DNA from: Chloroflexota bacterium
GTDB lineage: Bacteria; Chloroflexota; Ktedonobacteria; Ktedonobacterales; Ktedonobacteraceae
Length of the DNA: 5,888 bases
Direction of reading: 5' to 3'
NCBI GenBank assembly: GCA_027316975.1
Contig: DAHVFL010000311.1
Span: forward strand, 1-5,888
Shown here: positions 1 to 5,879 of the stretch, piece by piece
Layout of the letters: the number at the start of each line of letters is the position of its first letter
Numbering within the stretch: the stretch's first letter is position 1
Translations under genes and position numbers: made by a program
The notes under the pieces: generated by a model
Told to the model about the DNA's origin: nothing
Databases searched by the model: none
What the model saw: the letters and a program-made list of their open reading frames with translations, nothing else

Positions 1-2
1 CC

Positions 3-1757
3 ACCGCCTACTATGCCAGCGCGCATGATAGCACCAATGAGGCCGATGCGCGACGCAGCCTTGCCGATGTGCAGCGACTCACAGGACGTTTTAACGAAGC
101 CAGCGCCGAATACCAGCACGCCCTGGAGGTGTACCGCGCCAGCAGGGATAATTTCGGCATAGTGGACGCGCTGCTCGGCCTCGGACGCATCTATCTCGAC
201 CAACTGCTCCTCGATGAAGCTGCCGAATACTACGCAGAAGCGCTACAAATGACGCGCTCTATCGAATACGAACTGGGCGAGGCAGACGCTGATTTAGGAT
301 TGGCCGAACTGTCCCTGTTGCGCAACCGCGCTGACCAGGCATTAAACAGCGCGCAGGCGGCGCAACAAAAGTACACCGCCATGCATAATGCCCTGGGTAC
401 AGCTCATGCAAACCAGCTCCTGGGCGAAATCAACCTGCGCCGGGGTCAACTCTCGTATGCCAGCAGCATGTTGGAACGCTCCCTGCGTACCTACAAAGCC
501 ATCGCCTACCGTATCGGCCAGGCAGAATCGGCTGCGGCGCAGGGCGAAGCGCAATTGCTGCGCGGTTTCCTGGCAAGCAGCCTCACGAGTTTTGAAGAGG
601 CACAGCAAATGGCGCATGCACTTCGTAACTCCCACATCGAATGTGCAGTTTTACGCGGCCAGGGCGATGTTTACAGCCGCCAGGGACACACCGCGCAGGC
701 AGAAGACCGCTACCAGGCAGCGCGACAACTGGCTCAGGCGCTATCATCTCCCATCAAAGAACGAGAGACGGCAAACATCATCCTGCGCAGCGCGCGCCTG
801 GCCCTGTTCAATGGGCGACTGGGCGAGGCGTTCGCATACCTGGACGCCGTCAAGCCTCTGCTTCCAGCCATCGAGCCGCCATCGCAGGCCTACCCACTGG
901 CCGCGCTCATGCAGGGGCAATGGCAAATGACGCTGGGAAATTTTACTCAGGCAGAAATACATTTCAATCAGGCCCTCAGCCTGGCCGAAGCCCGGCAGGA
1001 GCCAATGGTAGCCGCCGAAAGTCTGCTCGCCATAGCGCAAACGCGCCTGTCTCGCGGCGAACTCGATGCCGCCTCTGATACATTCCTCGCAGCTGGACGC
1101 CAGTTCCAGCAGCTCGAAAGCACAAGAGGCGACGGGCAGGCCATGCTGGGCCTCGCCCAAACCTTCATCGGGCAGCAAGCCTGGCAACAGGCCCGCGCAC
1201 AGTGCGACGGAGCATTGACGCGCTTCCAACAAAGTGACGACCAGCCAGGACAGGCCGACGCGCAATTCACTCTGGGACTGGCGCAACGCGGAAGCGACGA
1301 GACGCACCAAGCCTTCAGCCACTTTGAACAGGCGTTGACACTTTACCGCCAGCAGCAGCAACCGTTGGGTGAAGCTGACACACACTTTGAACTGGCGGGC
1401 ATCTCCCTGGAGCAGGATCACATGGAACAGGCGCAGCGCGCCCTGACAGACGCCATTGCGCTGGTAGAGCGCGTCACGAACACCCTCTCCCTGCCCGACC
1501 AGCGACGCGCCTTCTTACAACAATACGCCGAACTCTACGCGCTCACCGCCATCACACTGGTGAGACGCGACCAGGATGCCCAGGCCAGACAAACGCTGGC
1601 ATCCTACACGCGCATCGCCGGGTCTCGCGCCGTGATAGACTACATCAAAGCCTACGAAACCCAGATACCCGTTGCCGGCGAAGATATACGTGAAACAGAG
1701 GCGCAGGCAAACAAAAACTTGCTGAAACGCTTGAAGCAACTTCGCAATACACTTTAG
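3..1757 (+). CDS. Tetratricopeptide-repeat protein, 5' partial
   Basis: The reading frame is open from the first bases of the window. The only nearby start-like codon is an internal GTG at 69, which falls inside a repeat, so the true N-terminus lies upstream. The visible part is 584 residues. From about residue 28 to 471 there are some eleven consecutive helix-turn-helix repeats of almost exactly 40 residues, most opening with G/N/D-x-x-x-x-A and carrying paired Ala/Leu helices (for example GRFNEASAEYQHALEVY and GNFTQAEIHFNQALSLA). This is the long TPR variant, a protein-protein interaction scaffold. The C-terminal 110 residues (IALVERV, then LPDQRRAFLQQYAELY) resemble the linker that precedes CHAT caspase-like domains in TPR-CHAT proteins, but the protein stops without one and ends in a charged helix. 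The missing N-terminus could carry an NTPase, kinase or DNA-binding domain. No signal peptide or membrane segment is visible. The TPR assignment is firm; the cellular role is unknown. Confidence 0.9.
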   Translation, partial: TAYYASAHDSTNEADARRSLADVQRLTGRFNEASAEYQHALEVYRASRDNFGIVDALLGLGRIYLDQLLLDEAAEYYAEALQMTRSIEYELGEADADLGLAELSLLRNRADQALNSAQAAQQKYTAMHNALGTAHANQLLGEINLRRGQLSYASSMLERSLRTYKAIAYRIGQAESAAAQGEAQLLRGFLASSLTSFEEAQQMAHALRNSHIECAVLRGQGDVYSRQGHTAQAEDRYQAARQLAQALSSPIKERETANIILRSARLALFNGRLGEAFAYLDAVKPLLPAIEPPSQAYPLAALMQGQWQMTLGNFTQAEIHFNQALSLAEARQEPMVAAESLLAIAQTRLSRGELDAASDTFLAAGRQFQQLESTRGDGQAMLGLAQTFIGQQAWQQARAQCDGALTRFQQSDDQPGQADAQFTLGLAQRGSDETHQAFSHFEQALTLYRQQQQPLGEADTHFELAGISLEQDHMEQAQRALTDAIALVERVTNTLSLPDQRRAFLQQYAELYALTAITLVRRDQDAQARQTLASYTRIAGSRAVIDYIKAYETQIPVAGEDIRETEAQANKNLLKRLKQLRNTL

Positions 1758-1766
1758 AGAAGCATC

Positions 1767-1795
1767 TTGCTCTTAACGCTTTGAAAGCTTATTAT
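1767..1795 (+). promoter_or_regulatory. Possible promoter for the 257-residue gene
   Basis: TTGCTC (1767-1772) and TATTAT (1790-1795) are separated by exactly 17 bases. The -10 box matches the consensus at five of six positions; the -35 box matches only its TTG. A small palindrome, GCTTT-G-AAAGC (1778-1788), lies inside the spacer and could be an operator or chance. The 98-base gap after the TPR gene has no clear terminator, so read-through from upstream is also possible. Confidence 0.3.
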
Positions 1796-1855
1796 GATGA
1801 CACTACCAGAGCTGAATCTTGACGAAAGAACCGCTACGGCAGAGAGGACTCTATC

Positions 1856-2629
1856 ATGACCATACATTTCTTACGCGGTGATTCGCAGGCGCCCAAAGGA
1901 CACGCTATCTTCATCGCGCGCAGCGCCTCAGATTCGCGCAATGTGCTGGCAACCTATTGTGTTGTTCCACCAACCCCGTTATCGCTTGCAAAATATCTTC
2001 CCTCATTTCTAGCATCGCAGTTATCGCAGGAAGATTTGCAGGATGCCACCAATGTGCCTGTGATGCCCATTCCCCCCATGTTGGAAGAAGGAAGCACGCT
2101 GGAGCATCTACAGGTACTGGCAGACCGGCGCGATGATGACCTGGTTGATCTGGGCACCATCAACCCCAAAGATGATAACGCTCGTATGCAACTGGTCGCC
2201 CAGGGGTGCCAGGAATACGGGCAATATTACGTCAACTATGCGTCAACTTTCCCCAAACAGGGCTATATAGAGTCGCAGCAGGAGGAACTGGTTCCCCTCG
2301 ATGACCTGGACACCGAAGAACTACTCCTCCAGACCATGAACGACCGCCAACGCCTGGCTGAACTGGGCAAGTTGGTGGGAGTTGCCCGTTACGCCATCGA
2401 AGGGCATGATACCAGCTTGCTGCAAGACACCCGCAAACGCATGTCGAACATCGCCAGGCTTATGCCTGAAAAGTACCATGGCGCCGAATTGATCTCGGCT
2501 GCGACTGACACCGGCGAGCGGGGTTCGCGGCTGGCGCAATTGTACCTTGAACGTGGATATAAATTGCTCAACGAGGAATACGCGGACATTCCCAGCATTG
2601 AGCGTACCATTCGAGAATTACAAAATTAG
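1856..2629 (+). CDS. Conserved-looking hypothetical protein, 257 aa
   Basis: I do not recognise a named family. The ATG at 1856 is preceded by AGAGAGGA (1841-1848), a fair Shine-Dalgarno seven bases away, which supports this start. The N-terminal 60 residues look like a mixed alpha/beta module (GHAIFIARSAS, then VLATYCVVPPTPLSLAKYLP). A Pro-rich and acidic middle follows (PVMPIPPMLEEGS and RRDDDLVDLG, about residues 68-105). The C-terminal half is helical and charged, with pieces such as LDDLDTEELLLQTMNDRQRLAELGK and LAQLYLERGYKLLNEEYADI. It is probably soluble and cytoplasmic, as no signal peptide or membrane helix is seen. The stop TAG (2627-2629) falls on the left boundary of the IscB element; its second and third bases may belong to the element. 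In the empty allele the gene would abut or overlap the start of the 462-residue gene at 4329, implying a coupled operon with related functions. Confidence is high that it is a gene and nil for a specific function. Confidence 0.8.
   Translation: MTIHFLRGDSQAPKGHAIFIARSASDSRNVLATYCVVPPTPLSLAKYLPSFLASQLSQEDLQDATNVPVMPIPPMLEEGSTLEHLQVLADRRDDDLVDLGTINPKDDNARMQLVAQGCQEYGQYYVNYASTFPKQGYIESQQEELVPLDDLDTEELLLQTMNDRQRLAELGKLVGVARYAIEGHDTSLLQDTRKRMSNIARLMPEKYHGAELISAATDTGERGSRLAQLYLERGYKLLNEEYADIPSIERTIRELQN
2612..2627 (+). other. Predicted omegaRNA guide segment
   Basis: IscB omegaRNAs carry their guide at the 5' end, taken from the DNA flanking the left end of the element. The first scaffold stem begins at 2628, so the roughly 16 bases before it (CGAGAATTACAAAATT) are the predicted guide. 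They are the last codons of the upstream gene. The exact edge is uncertain by two bases or so, because the last bases of the guide and the first of the element cannot be separated from one copy. This is inference from family architecture, not directly visible. Confidence 0.5.
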
Positions 2630-3050
2630 TAACTACCGCCCACATGGCGTGACGGAGGAATCAGTTACTCCATCTCTAACGGGAGGAGCTTGTATCCGAA
2701 CTCCATCTCAAGTTGGCATACTTAGCAAGGTGTGCCACTTTAGTTTCATCACTCAACACATCGGATAAGGCCTGGAGGACTCTACATCATCGAGGAGGAT
2801 TGAAAACAATATGCCAACTGTAGGAGTCAAGAACCCAATCCCCTAAAGGGGACGAGCTTGCATAAAGCCCTGCTTGACTAGCCTGAGTGCAAACTACGTT
2901 GGGTGAGTCATGATACCTATAGATGCTTACTCTAGTCTGTAGCTCTATCGTTTATGGTTAAAAATTCTGAGGGGTAGGAATGGTGCTATAAGCGTAAAAA
3001 GCTCATCCAACATTGGCGAAGAGTACTGTACTCCGCAAGGAGGTAAACGT
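2628..3050 (+). ncRNA. IscB omegaRNA scaffold (guide at its 5' end)
   Basis: The region is about 420 bases long, holds no convincing gene and sits directly before iscB, where omegaRNA is encoded. Stems seen by eye are: 2628-2634 with 2663-2669 (7 perfect pairs), enclosing CGCC 2637-2640 with GGCG 2646-2649; 2711-2720 with 2810-2819 (10 perfect pairs), competing with a local hairpin 2715-2721/2730-2736; 2825-2831 with 2873-2879 (7 pairs), enclosing TCCCC 2839-2843 with GGGGA 2848-2852 on a TAAA loop; 2898-2907 with 3002-3011 (10 pairs, one G-U), enclosing 2923-2929/2989-2995; and a final hairpin 3016-3036 just before the iscB Shine-Dalgarno. A further pairing, 2778-2786 with 2819-2828, would form a pseudoknot. 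The RNA would bind IscB and direct it to DNA matching the guide. No promoter of its own was identified, so transcription probably comes from the upstream gene. It is longer than the roughly 200-base OgeuIscB RNA. The 3' end is approximate. Confidence 0.75.
3016..3044 (+). promoter_or_regulatory. iscB ribosome binding site with adjoining hairpin
   Basis: AAGGAGGT (3037-3044) is a near-perfect Shine-Dalgarno eight bases before the GTG at 3052 and decides the start of iscB. Directly before it, GCG-AA-GAGT (3016-3024) pairs with ACTC-CGC (3030-3036). This places a hairpin against the ribosome site, where the 3' end of the omegaRNA is expected, so guide-RNA formation and translation may compete. 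Confidence 0.65.
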
Positions 3051-3051
3051 T

Positions 3052-4299
3052 GTGTTCGTTTACGTATTAAATTGTCACGGGCAACCGTTAATGCCATGTC
3101 AACCACGAAAAGCACGCCTGCTCTTGCAAGAGGGCAAGGCGAAAGTGGCAACAATGGTTCCCTTTACGATCCAACTGCTTTATGGCAGCAGTGGGTACAA
3201 ACAGGCCATCTCTCTTGGTGTTGATGCAGGCACCCAACAGATCGGGGTTTCTGCTACCACGGAGCAGAAAGTACTTTTCGAAGCAGAGATATTGCCGAGA
3301 AGCGATATACAAGAGTTGATGGCAACCCGCAGCCAGTTTCGGCGCGCGAGAAGAGGGAGGAAAACACGCTACCGCAAAGTTCGCTTTCTGAATAGGAAAA
3401 AGTCTGATGGCTGGCTTGCGCCCTCTGTACAGCACAAAGTTGAGGCGCATCTTAAAACGCTTCGGCTGGTTCACCAGATCTTACCAATTCGCACTACTAC
3501 TATCGAGGTAGCTCAGTTCGATATTCAGAAAATACTCAACCCTGGTATTGAGGGAAAAGCGTACCAGGAAGGGCGACAGTCAGGCTTCCGGAATGTCCGT
3601 GAGTATGTGCTCTTTCGTGACCATCACTGTTGTCAGTGGTGCAGAGGGAAGTCCAAACATCCCATCTTGACTGTTCACCATATTGAGTCACGAAAGACGG
3701 GTGGGGATAGTCCTGATAACCTCATCACCCTGTGTGAGGCGTGTCACAATCTCGTTCATAGAACACGGCAGGAATACAAGATTGAGCGCAAAAGTAGTAC
3801 GTTTCGTGATGCAACTCAGATGGGCATCATCCGCTGGCGCATCTATGAGCAGGCCAAAGCGCTGTTCCAGAATGTGCATCTGACCTATGGATATGTCACG
3901 AAGCATACCCGCATCTCGCATCATCTGGAGAAGTCACACCTGATCGATGCGCGGTGTATCAGCACTCATCCTTGTGCGATCTCGGATGGTACATGGTATC
4001 TGATCAAGTGCGTGAGGCGCAATAACCGTCAACTGCACAAAGCGACCATCAGAAAAGGCGGAAAGAGGCAGCGCAATACGGCACCCAGGTATGTTCACGG
4101 ATTCCGGTTGTTCGATTGTGTGAGATACGAAAATGCCGCCTGTTTTGTCTTTGGAAGGAGACGCAGTGGCTACTTTGACCTACGTACCCTGAATGGAACA
4201 AAGATCCACGCCAGTGCCAGTTGCAAAAAGTTGACGATGGTACAAAAGGCTTCGGCCTTGTTAGTAGAAAGGAGGGCGGCGTTTCCTCCCGTCGTCTAA
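3052..4299 (+). CDS. iscB: IscB, omegaRNA-guided RuvC/HNH DNA endonuclease
   Basis: The protein has 415 residues, a normal IscB length. The GTG at 3052 is chosen over the upstream in-frame TTG at 3013 because of the strong Shine-Dalgarno (3037-3044) and because it gives the classical IscB N-terminus, MFVYVLN followed by PLMP (residues 12-15) in the PLMP domain. Domains follow in IscB order: RuvC-I SLGVDAGTQQIGVSA (54-68, catalytic D58); an arginine-rich bridge helix (about 93-117); RuvC-II TIEVAQFDIQKI (E152); an HNH domain (about 183-238) with CQWC (C194, C197), VHHIES (H209/H210), DNL (N223) and CEAC (C228, C231); RuvC-III HLEKSHLIDA (H296, D299); and a basic C-terminal region (about 310-415) matching the TAM-interaction domain. 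All expected catalytic and zinc-ligand residues are present, so it is probably an active nuclease. There is no Cas9-like REC lobe. It is the ancestor-type relative of Cas9, acting with the omegaRNA encoded just upstream. TnpB is excluded by the PLMP and HNH domains. Confidence 0.95.
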   Translation: MFVYVLNCHGQPLMPCQPRKARLLLQEGKAKVATMVPFTIQLLYGSSGYKQAISLGVDAGTQQIGVSATTEQKVLFEAEILPRSDIQELMATRSQFRRARRGRKTRYRKVRFLNRKKSDGWLAPSVQHKVEAHLKTLRLVHQILPIRTTTIEVAQFDIQKILNPGIEGKAYQEGRQSGFRNVREYVLFRDHHCCQWCRGKSKHPILTVHHIESRKTGGDSPDNLITLCEACHNLVHRTRQEYKIERKSSTFRDATQMGIIRWRIYEQAKALFQNVHLTYGYVTKHTRISHHLEKSHLIDARCISTHPCAISDGTWYLIKCVRRNNRQLHKATIRKGGKRQRNTAPRYVHGFRLFDCVRYENAACFVFGRRRSGYFDLRTLNGTKIHASASCKKLTMVQKASALLVERRAAFPPVV

Positions 4300-4327
4300 A
4301 GGCAGACGGGTCTCCACGCCGCTTTTT
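4276..4327 (+). terminator. Right-end hairpin of the element, also terminator-like
   Basis: GCGGCGT (4276-4282) pairs with ACGCCGC (4316-4322), and CCCGTC (4288-4293) pairs with GACGGG (4305-4310). The two stems are separated by a symmetric 5+5 internal loop, with an 11-base terminal loop holding the iscB stop codon. TTTTT (4323-4327) follows at once. As the 3' boundary of an IS200/IS605-type element it is the expected subterminal hairpin for TnpA recognition. As RNA it has the form of an intrinsic terminator ending one base before the downstream ATG. Both readings are inference; the hairpin itself is visible. Confidence 0.6.
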
Positions 4328-4334
4328 GATGAAT
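4328..4334 (+). other. Predicted target-adjacent motif (TAM) at the right flank
   Basis: For IscB the TAM lies 3' of the target and, at the native locus, is the first flanking sequence after the element. Here that is GATGAAT, or ATGAAT if the first G belongs to the element. It overlaps the start codon of the downstream gene. A single locus cannot define the motif, so this is only a prediction. Confidence 0.4.
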
Positions 4335-5717
4335 ACGGATATTACTTCACTTGTCAACGCCATCACCGCGGGCAATACGGAGCAAATAACGGGTATCGCG
4401 CGCGAGCTGGTAACAGGAGGCGCGGGGGCCAGCGAGCTGATCGGACGTATTGGCATGATTGCCGCCCATGGCGATAGCGAGGGCCATGTCATCCTTACCC
4501 TCGCGGCAGCCAGCATGATGTCGCGCTGGTTTATCTCCCTGCAACATCTGCAAGGCGAAGACCCCATGGATCACAGACCCGAACTGCCCCTGCTTATACA
4601 GGCCGCGACCGCAGCCAGACCCGCAATACAGGCGGGCAGCAAAGCCCAGGACAGCTATCCTGAGCCGCTTTTCCCCAGCGGCCTACCGGAAGGGCAAACC
4701 GTCAACACCATGTTGACCGGCGCAATATTTAAGGGCGATGCGCTCATGGTGGAACGACTGTTATTTGGTCTCTACGGCACCGGCGCGGACTATCGCACGA
4801 TCTGTATCCGGCTCTACGACTCTATTTCCACCACCTTCCAGCAGGCAGGACACCCATTGATGTTTGCCGCGCGCGGATTCCAGTTGCTCGACTCCGTCGA
4901 ATGGGGCACGCGCGTACCCAACATCCTGCACTGGCTTGCGCCGCACATCCCCGTGCATACCGAAGAACCGGCCTGGGTTGAAACGGTGCGCAGCTTCCTC
5001 ACCGAGCCGTCGCACAGCCTGGCAAGCTATCGTACCCGCCTGTCCGCTCTCAGGGACGAAAACGCGCTGCCACTGCGCCGCCTGATCCTCAGTGATGCCA
5101 CCATGCCACAAATCTGCCAGGGCGTGTTCGACGCCCTTATGAGGAACGGAGCCTCTTCTCGTGGCATCGGCTCTGTCCTCTCCCTGACCGCCAGCGATTT
5201 GCTACAGCGCGTCGGCGACGCCGACCGCGACGCATTCATAAATGCCGCGCATGGGTTGCTCTTCACCTCCTCCGTGCGTCTCGCCTTCACTCAGGTGCAG
5301 GAAGTCGAAGCGCTGCCTCTCATATTCATGGCCGCCTGTTACCTGCGCGCGCTCCATACCGAACTTCCGGCCCAGGCAGCCCCCGCGCGGGTCAGCGCAA
5401 CTCGCTCTACCATCTTGGGCGGCGGCTTAATCGCCCCCTCCTTGCTCGAAACGCTCGGCGAACAGCTTCACGCGCAGGACATCAACGGAGCGCTTACCAC
5501 AGCGCGCCGCTATCTCCTGCTCGGCCACGACCCCCGCGCCATGTTCTCTATCATCGCCCTTGCCGCCGCGCAAGCCGATGCCACCGCCGATGCAGGCCAC
5601 ACCCTGCAAATCGCCCAGGCAGCCGGAGAAGAATACATGGCCTGGCCCGCCGCCCTGCGCGACACCACCATCGACAACTTGCTACACGTCGCCTTGCGCG
5701 CCGTCATTCGACAATAA
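4329..5717 (+). CDS. Hypothetical helical protein, 462 aa
   Basis: I do not recognise a family with confidence. The ATG at 4329 is chosen because the frame extends further upstream only through the right end of the IscB element, to a TTG at 4221 inside iscB. The 36 extra residues would be transposon-derived (VSSRRLKADGSPRRF). The protein is almost entirely helical and rich in Ala/Leu, with no signal peptide and no clear membrane segment. Two helices share a GH-x5-A pattern followed by a later Ser (GHVILTLAAASMMS at about residue 50; GHPLMFAARGFQLLDS at about 170), suggesting an internal repeat. Their histidines could be functional, but no metal site can be assigned. A Pro/Gly-rich linker (YPEPLFPSGLPEGQ, about 110-125) separates the two halves. 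No good Shine-Dalgarno precedes the ATG. Native initiation was probably by coupling to the 257-residue gene, now separated by 1.7 kb. It is a real gene judging by length and codon use; its function is unknown. Confidence 0.8.
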   Translation: MNTDITSLVNAITAGNTEQITGIARELVTGGAGASELIGRIGMIAAHGDSEGHVILTLAAASMMSRWFISLQHLQGEDPMDHRPELPLLIQAATAARPAIQAGSKAQDSYPEPLFPSGLPEGQTVNTMLTGAIFKGDALMVERLLFGLYGTGADYRTICIRLYDSISTTFQQAGHPLMFAARGFQLLDSVEWGTRVPNILHWLAPHIPVHTEEPAWVETVRSFLTEPSHSLASYRTRLSALRDENALPLRRLILSDATMPQICQGVFDALMRNGASSRGIGSVLSLTASDLLQRVGDADRDAFINAAHGLLFTSSVRLAFTQVQEVEALPLIFMAACYLRALHTELPAQAAPARVSATRSTILGGGLIAPSLLETLGEQLHAQDINGALTTARRYLLLGHDPRAMFSIIALAAAQADATADAGHTLQIAQAAGEEYMAWPAALRDTTIDNLLHVALRAVIRQ

Positions 5718-5740
5718 GCCACAGATGGATACGAGACATA

Positions 5741-5766
5741 CCAGGGCAGGGGCAGAGCCGCCGCCC
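5741..5766. repeat. Degenerate copy of a REPIN-like arm
   Basis: CCAGGGC-A-GGGGCAGAG followed by CCGCCGCCC resembles the left part of the 31-base arm at 5793-5823, starting with the same CCAGGGC and ending in CGCCC, with one inserted base and a broken hairpin. It lies 24 bases after the stop of the 462-residue gene. It may be an eroded earlier copy or part of a larger composite repeat. Confidence 0.4.
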
Positions 5767-5792
5767 AATAGGCGTCAAGTGCCGCGCCGCTT

Positions 5793-5879
5793 CCAGGGCG
5801 GGGGCAAGCCCCGCCCGTACCCTATACGACCGCGTATCTGGTTCGTGCAGGGTACGGGCGACCCTTGCGGTCGCCCTGG
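5793..5879. repeat. REPIN-like double palindrome
   Basis: Two 31-base arms (5793-5823 and 5849-5879) are inverted relative to each other around a 25-base centre. Each arm has its own hairpin of 8 pairs: GGGCGGGG-GCAAG-CCCCGCCC (5796-5816) and GGGCGACC-CTTGC-GGTCGCCC (5856-5876). When one arm is reverse-complemented the two agree at all positions except three bases on each side of the hairpin, GGG/CCC against ACC/GGT, which keep pairing. The inner 10 bases (5814-5823 with 5849-5858) are perfectly complementary. This is the architecture of REP doublets or MITE-like repeats spread by Y1 (TnpA/RAYT-like) transposases. It may also end transcription after the 462-residue gene. Confidence 0.7.

Larger units (their letters stand above)
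2628..4327 (+). mobile_element. IscB-carrying IS200/IS605-type element without tnpA
   Basis: The element comprises a structured non-coding left end (2628-3050), iscB (3052-4299) and a hairpin right end (4276-4322) followed by TTTTT. The left edge is placed where a perfect 7-base stem starts (AGTAACT 2628-2634 pairing with 2663-2669), which also encloses a small hairpin. The right edge is placed between the hairpin and the ATG of the downstream gene. Both edges carry an uncertainty of about two bases. No Y1 HUH transposase (tnpA) is present, so movement would need a TnpA acting in trans. There are no target-site duplications, as expected for this single-strand peel-and-paste family. The element looks less GC-rich than its flanks, consistent with a separate origin. 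Confidence 0.7.

Noticed and set aside
388..930. A 180-codon + strand frame overlapping the TPR gene
   Set aside because: It is out of frame with the TPR repeats and rich in Arg/Trp/Pro, typical of a shifted reading of GC-rich coding DNA.
744..1421. A 225-codon antisense frame under the TPR gene
   Set aside because: It is the mirror of a GC-rich repeat gene; the opposite strand holds a well-formed TPR array, and the antisense product is Cys/Leu-rich without domains.
1758..1855. Terminator after the TPR gene
   Set aside because: The only palindrome, GCTTT-G-AAAGC at 1778-1788, is short and has no T-run.
2547..2768. A 73-codon open frame across the end of the 257-residue gene and the left end of the element
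   Set aside because: It runs through the stems of the omegaRNA, has no ribosome site and shows no protein-like composition.
2630..3050. CRISPR array or tracrRNA
   Set aside because: No direct repeats with regular spacers were seen; the region is a single structured RNA directly before an IscB, not a Cas9 locus.
3013..3051. TTG at 3013 as the start of iscB
   Set aside because: It would place the Shine-Dalgarno and leader hairpin inside the coding region and add 13 residues absent from the usual IscB N-terminus; GTG 3052 fits both.
4221..4328. N-terminal extension of the 462-residue protein from a TTG inside iscB
   Set aside because: The 36 extra residues are encoded by the element's right end and overlap iscB; the ATG at 4329 is where the non-element sequence begins. 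Kept only as a possible secondary start.
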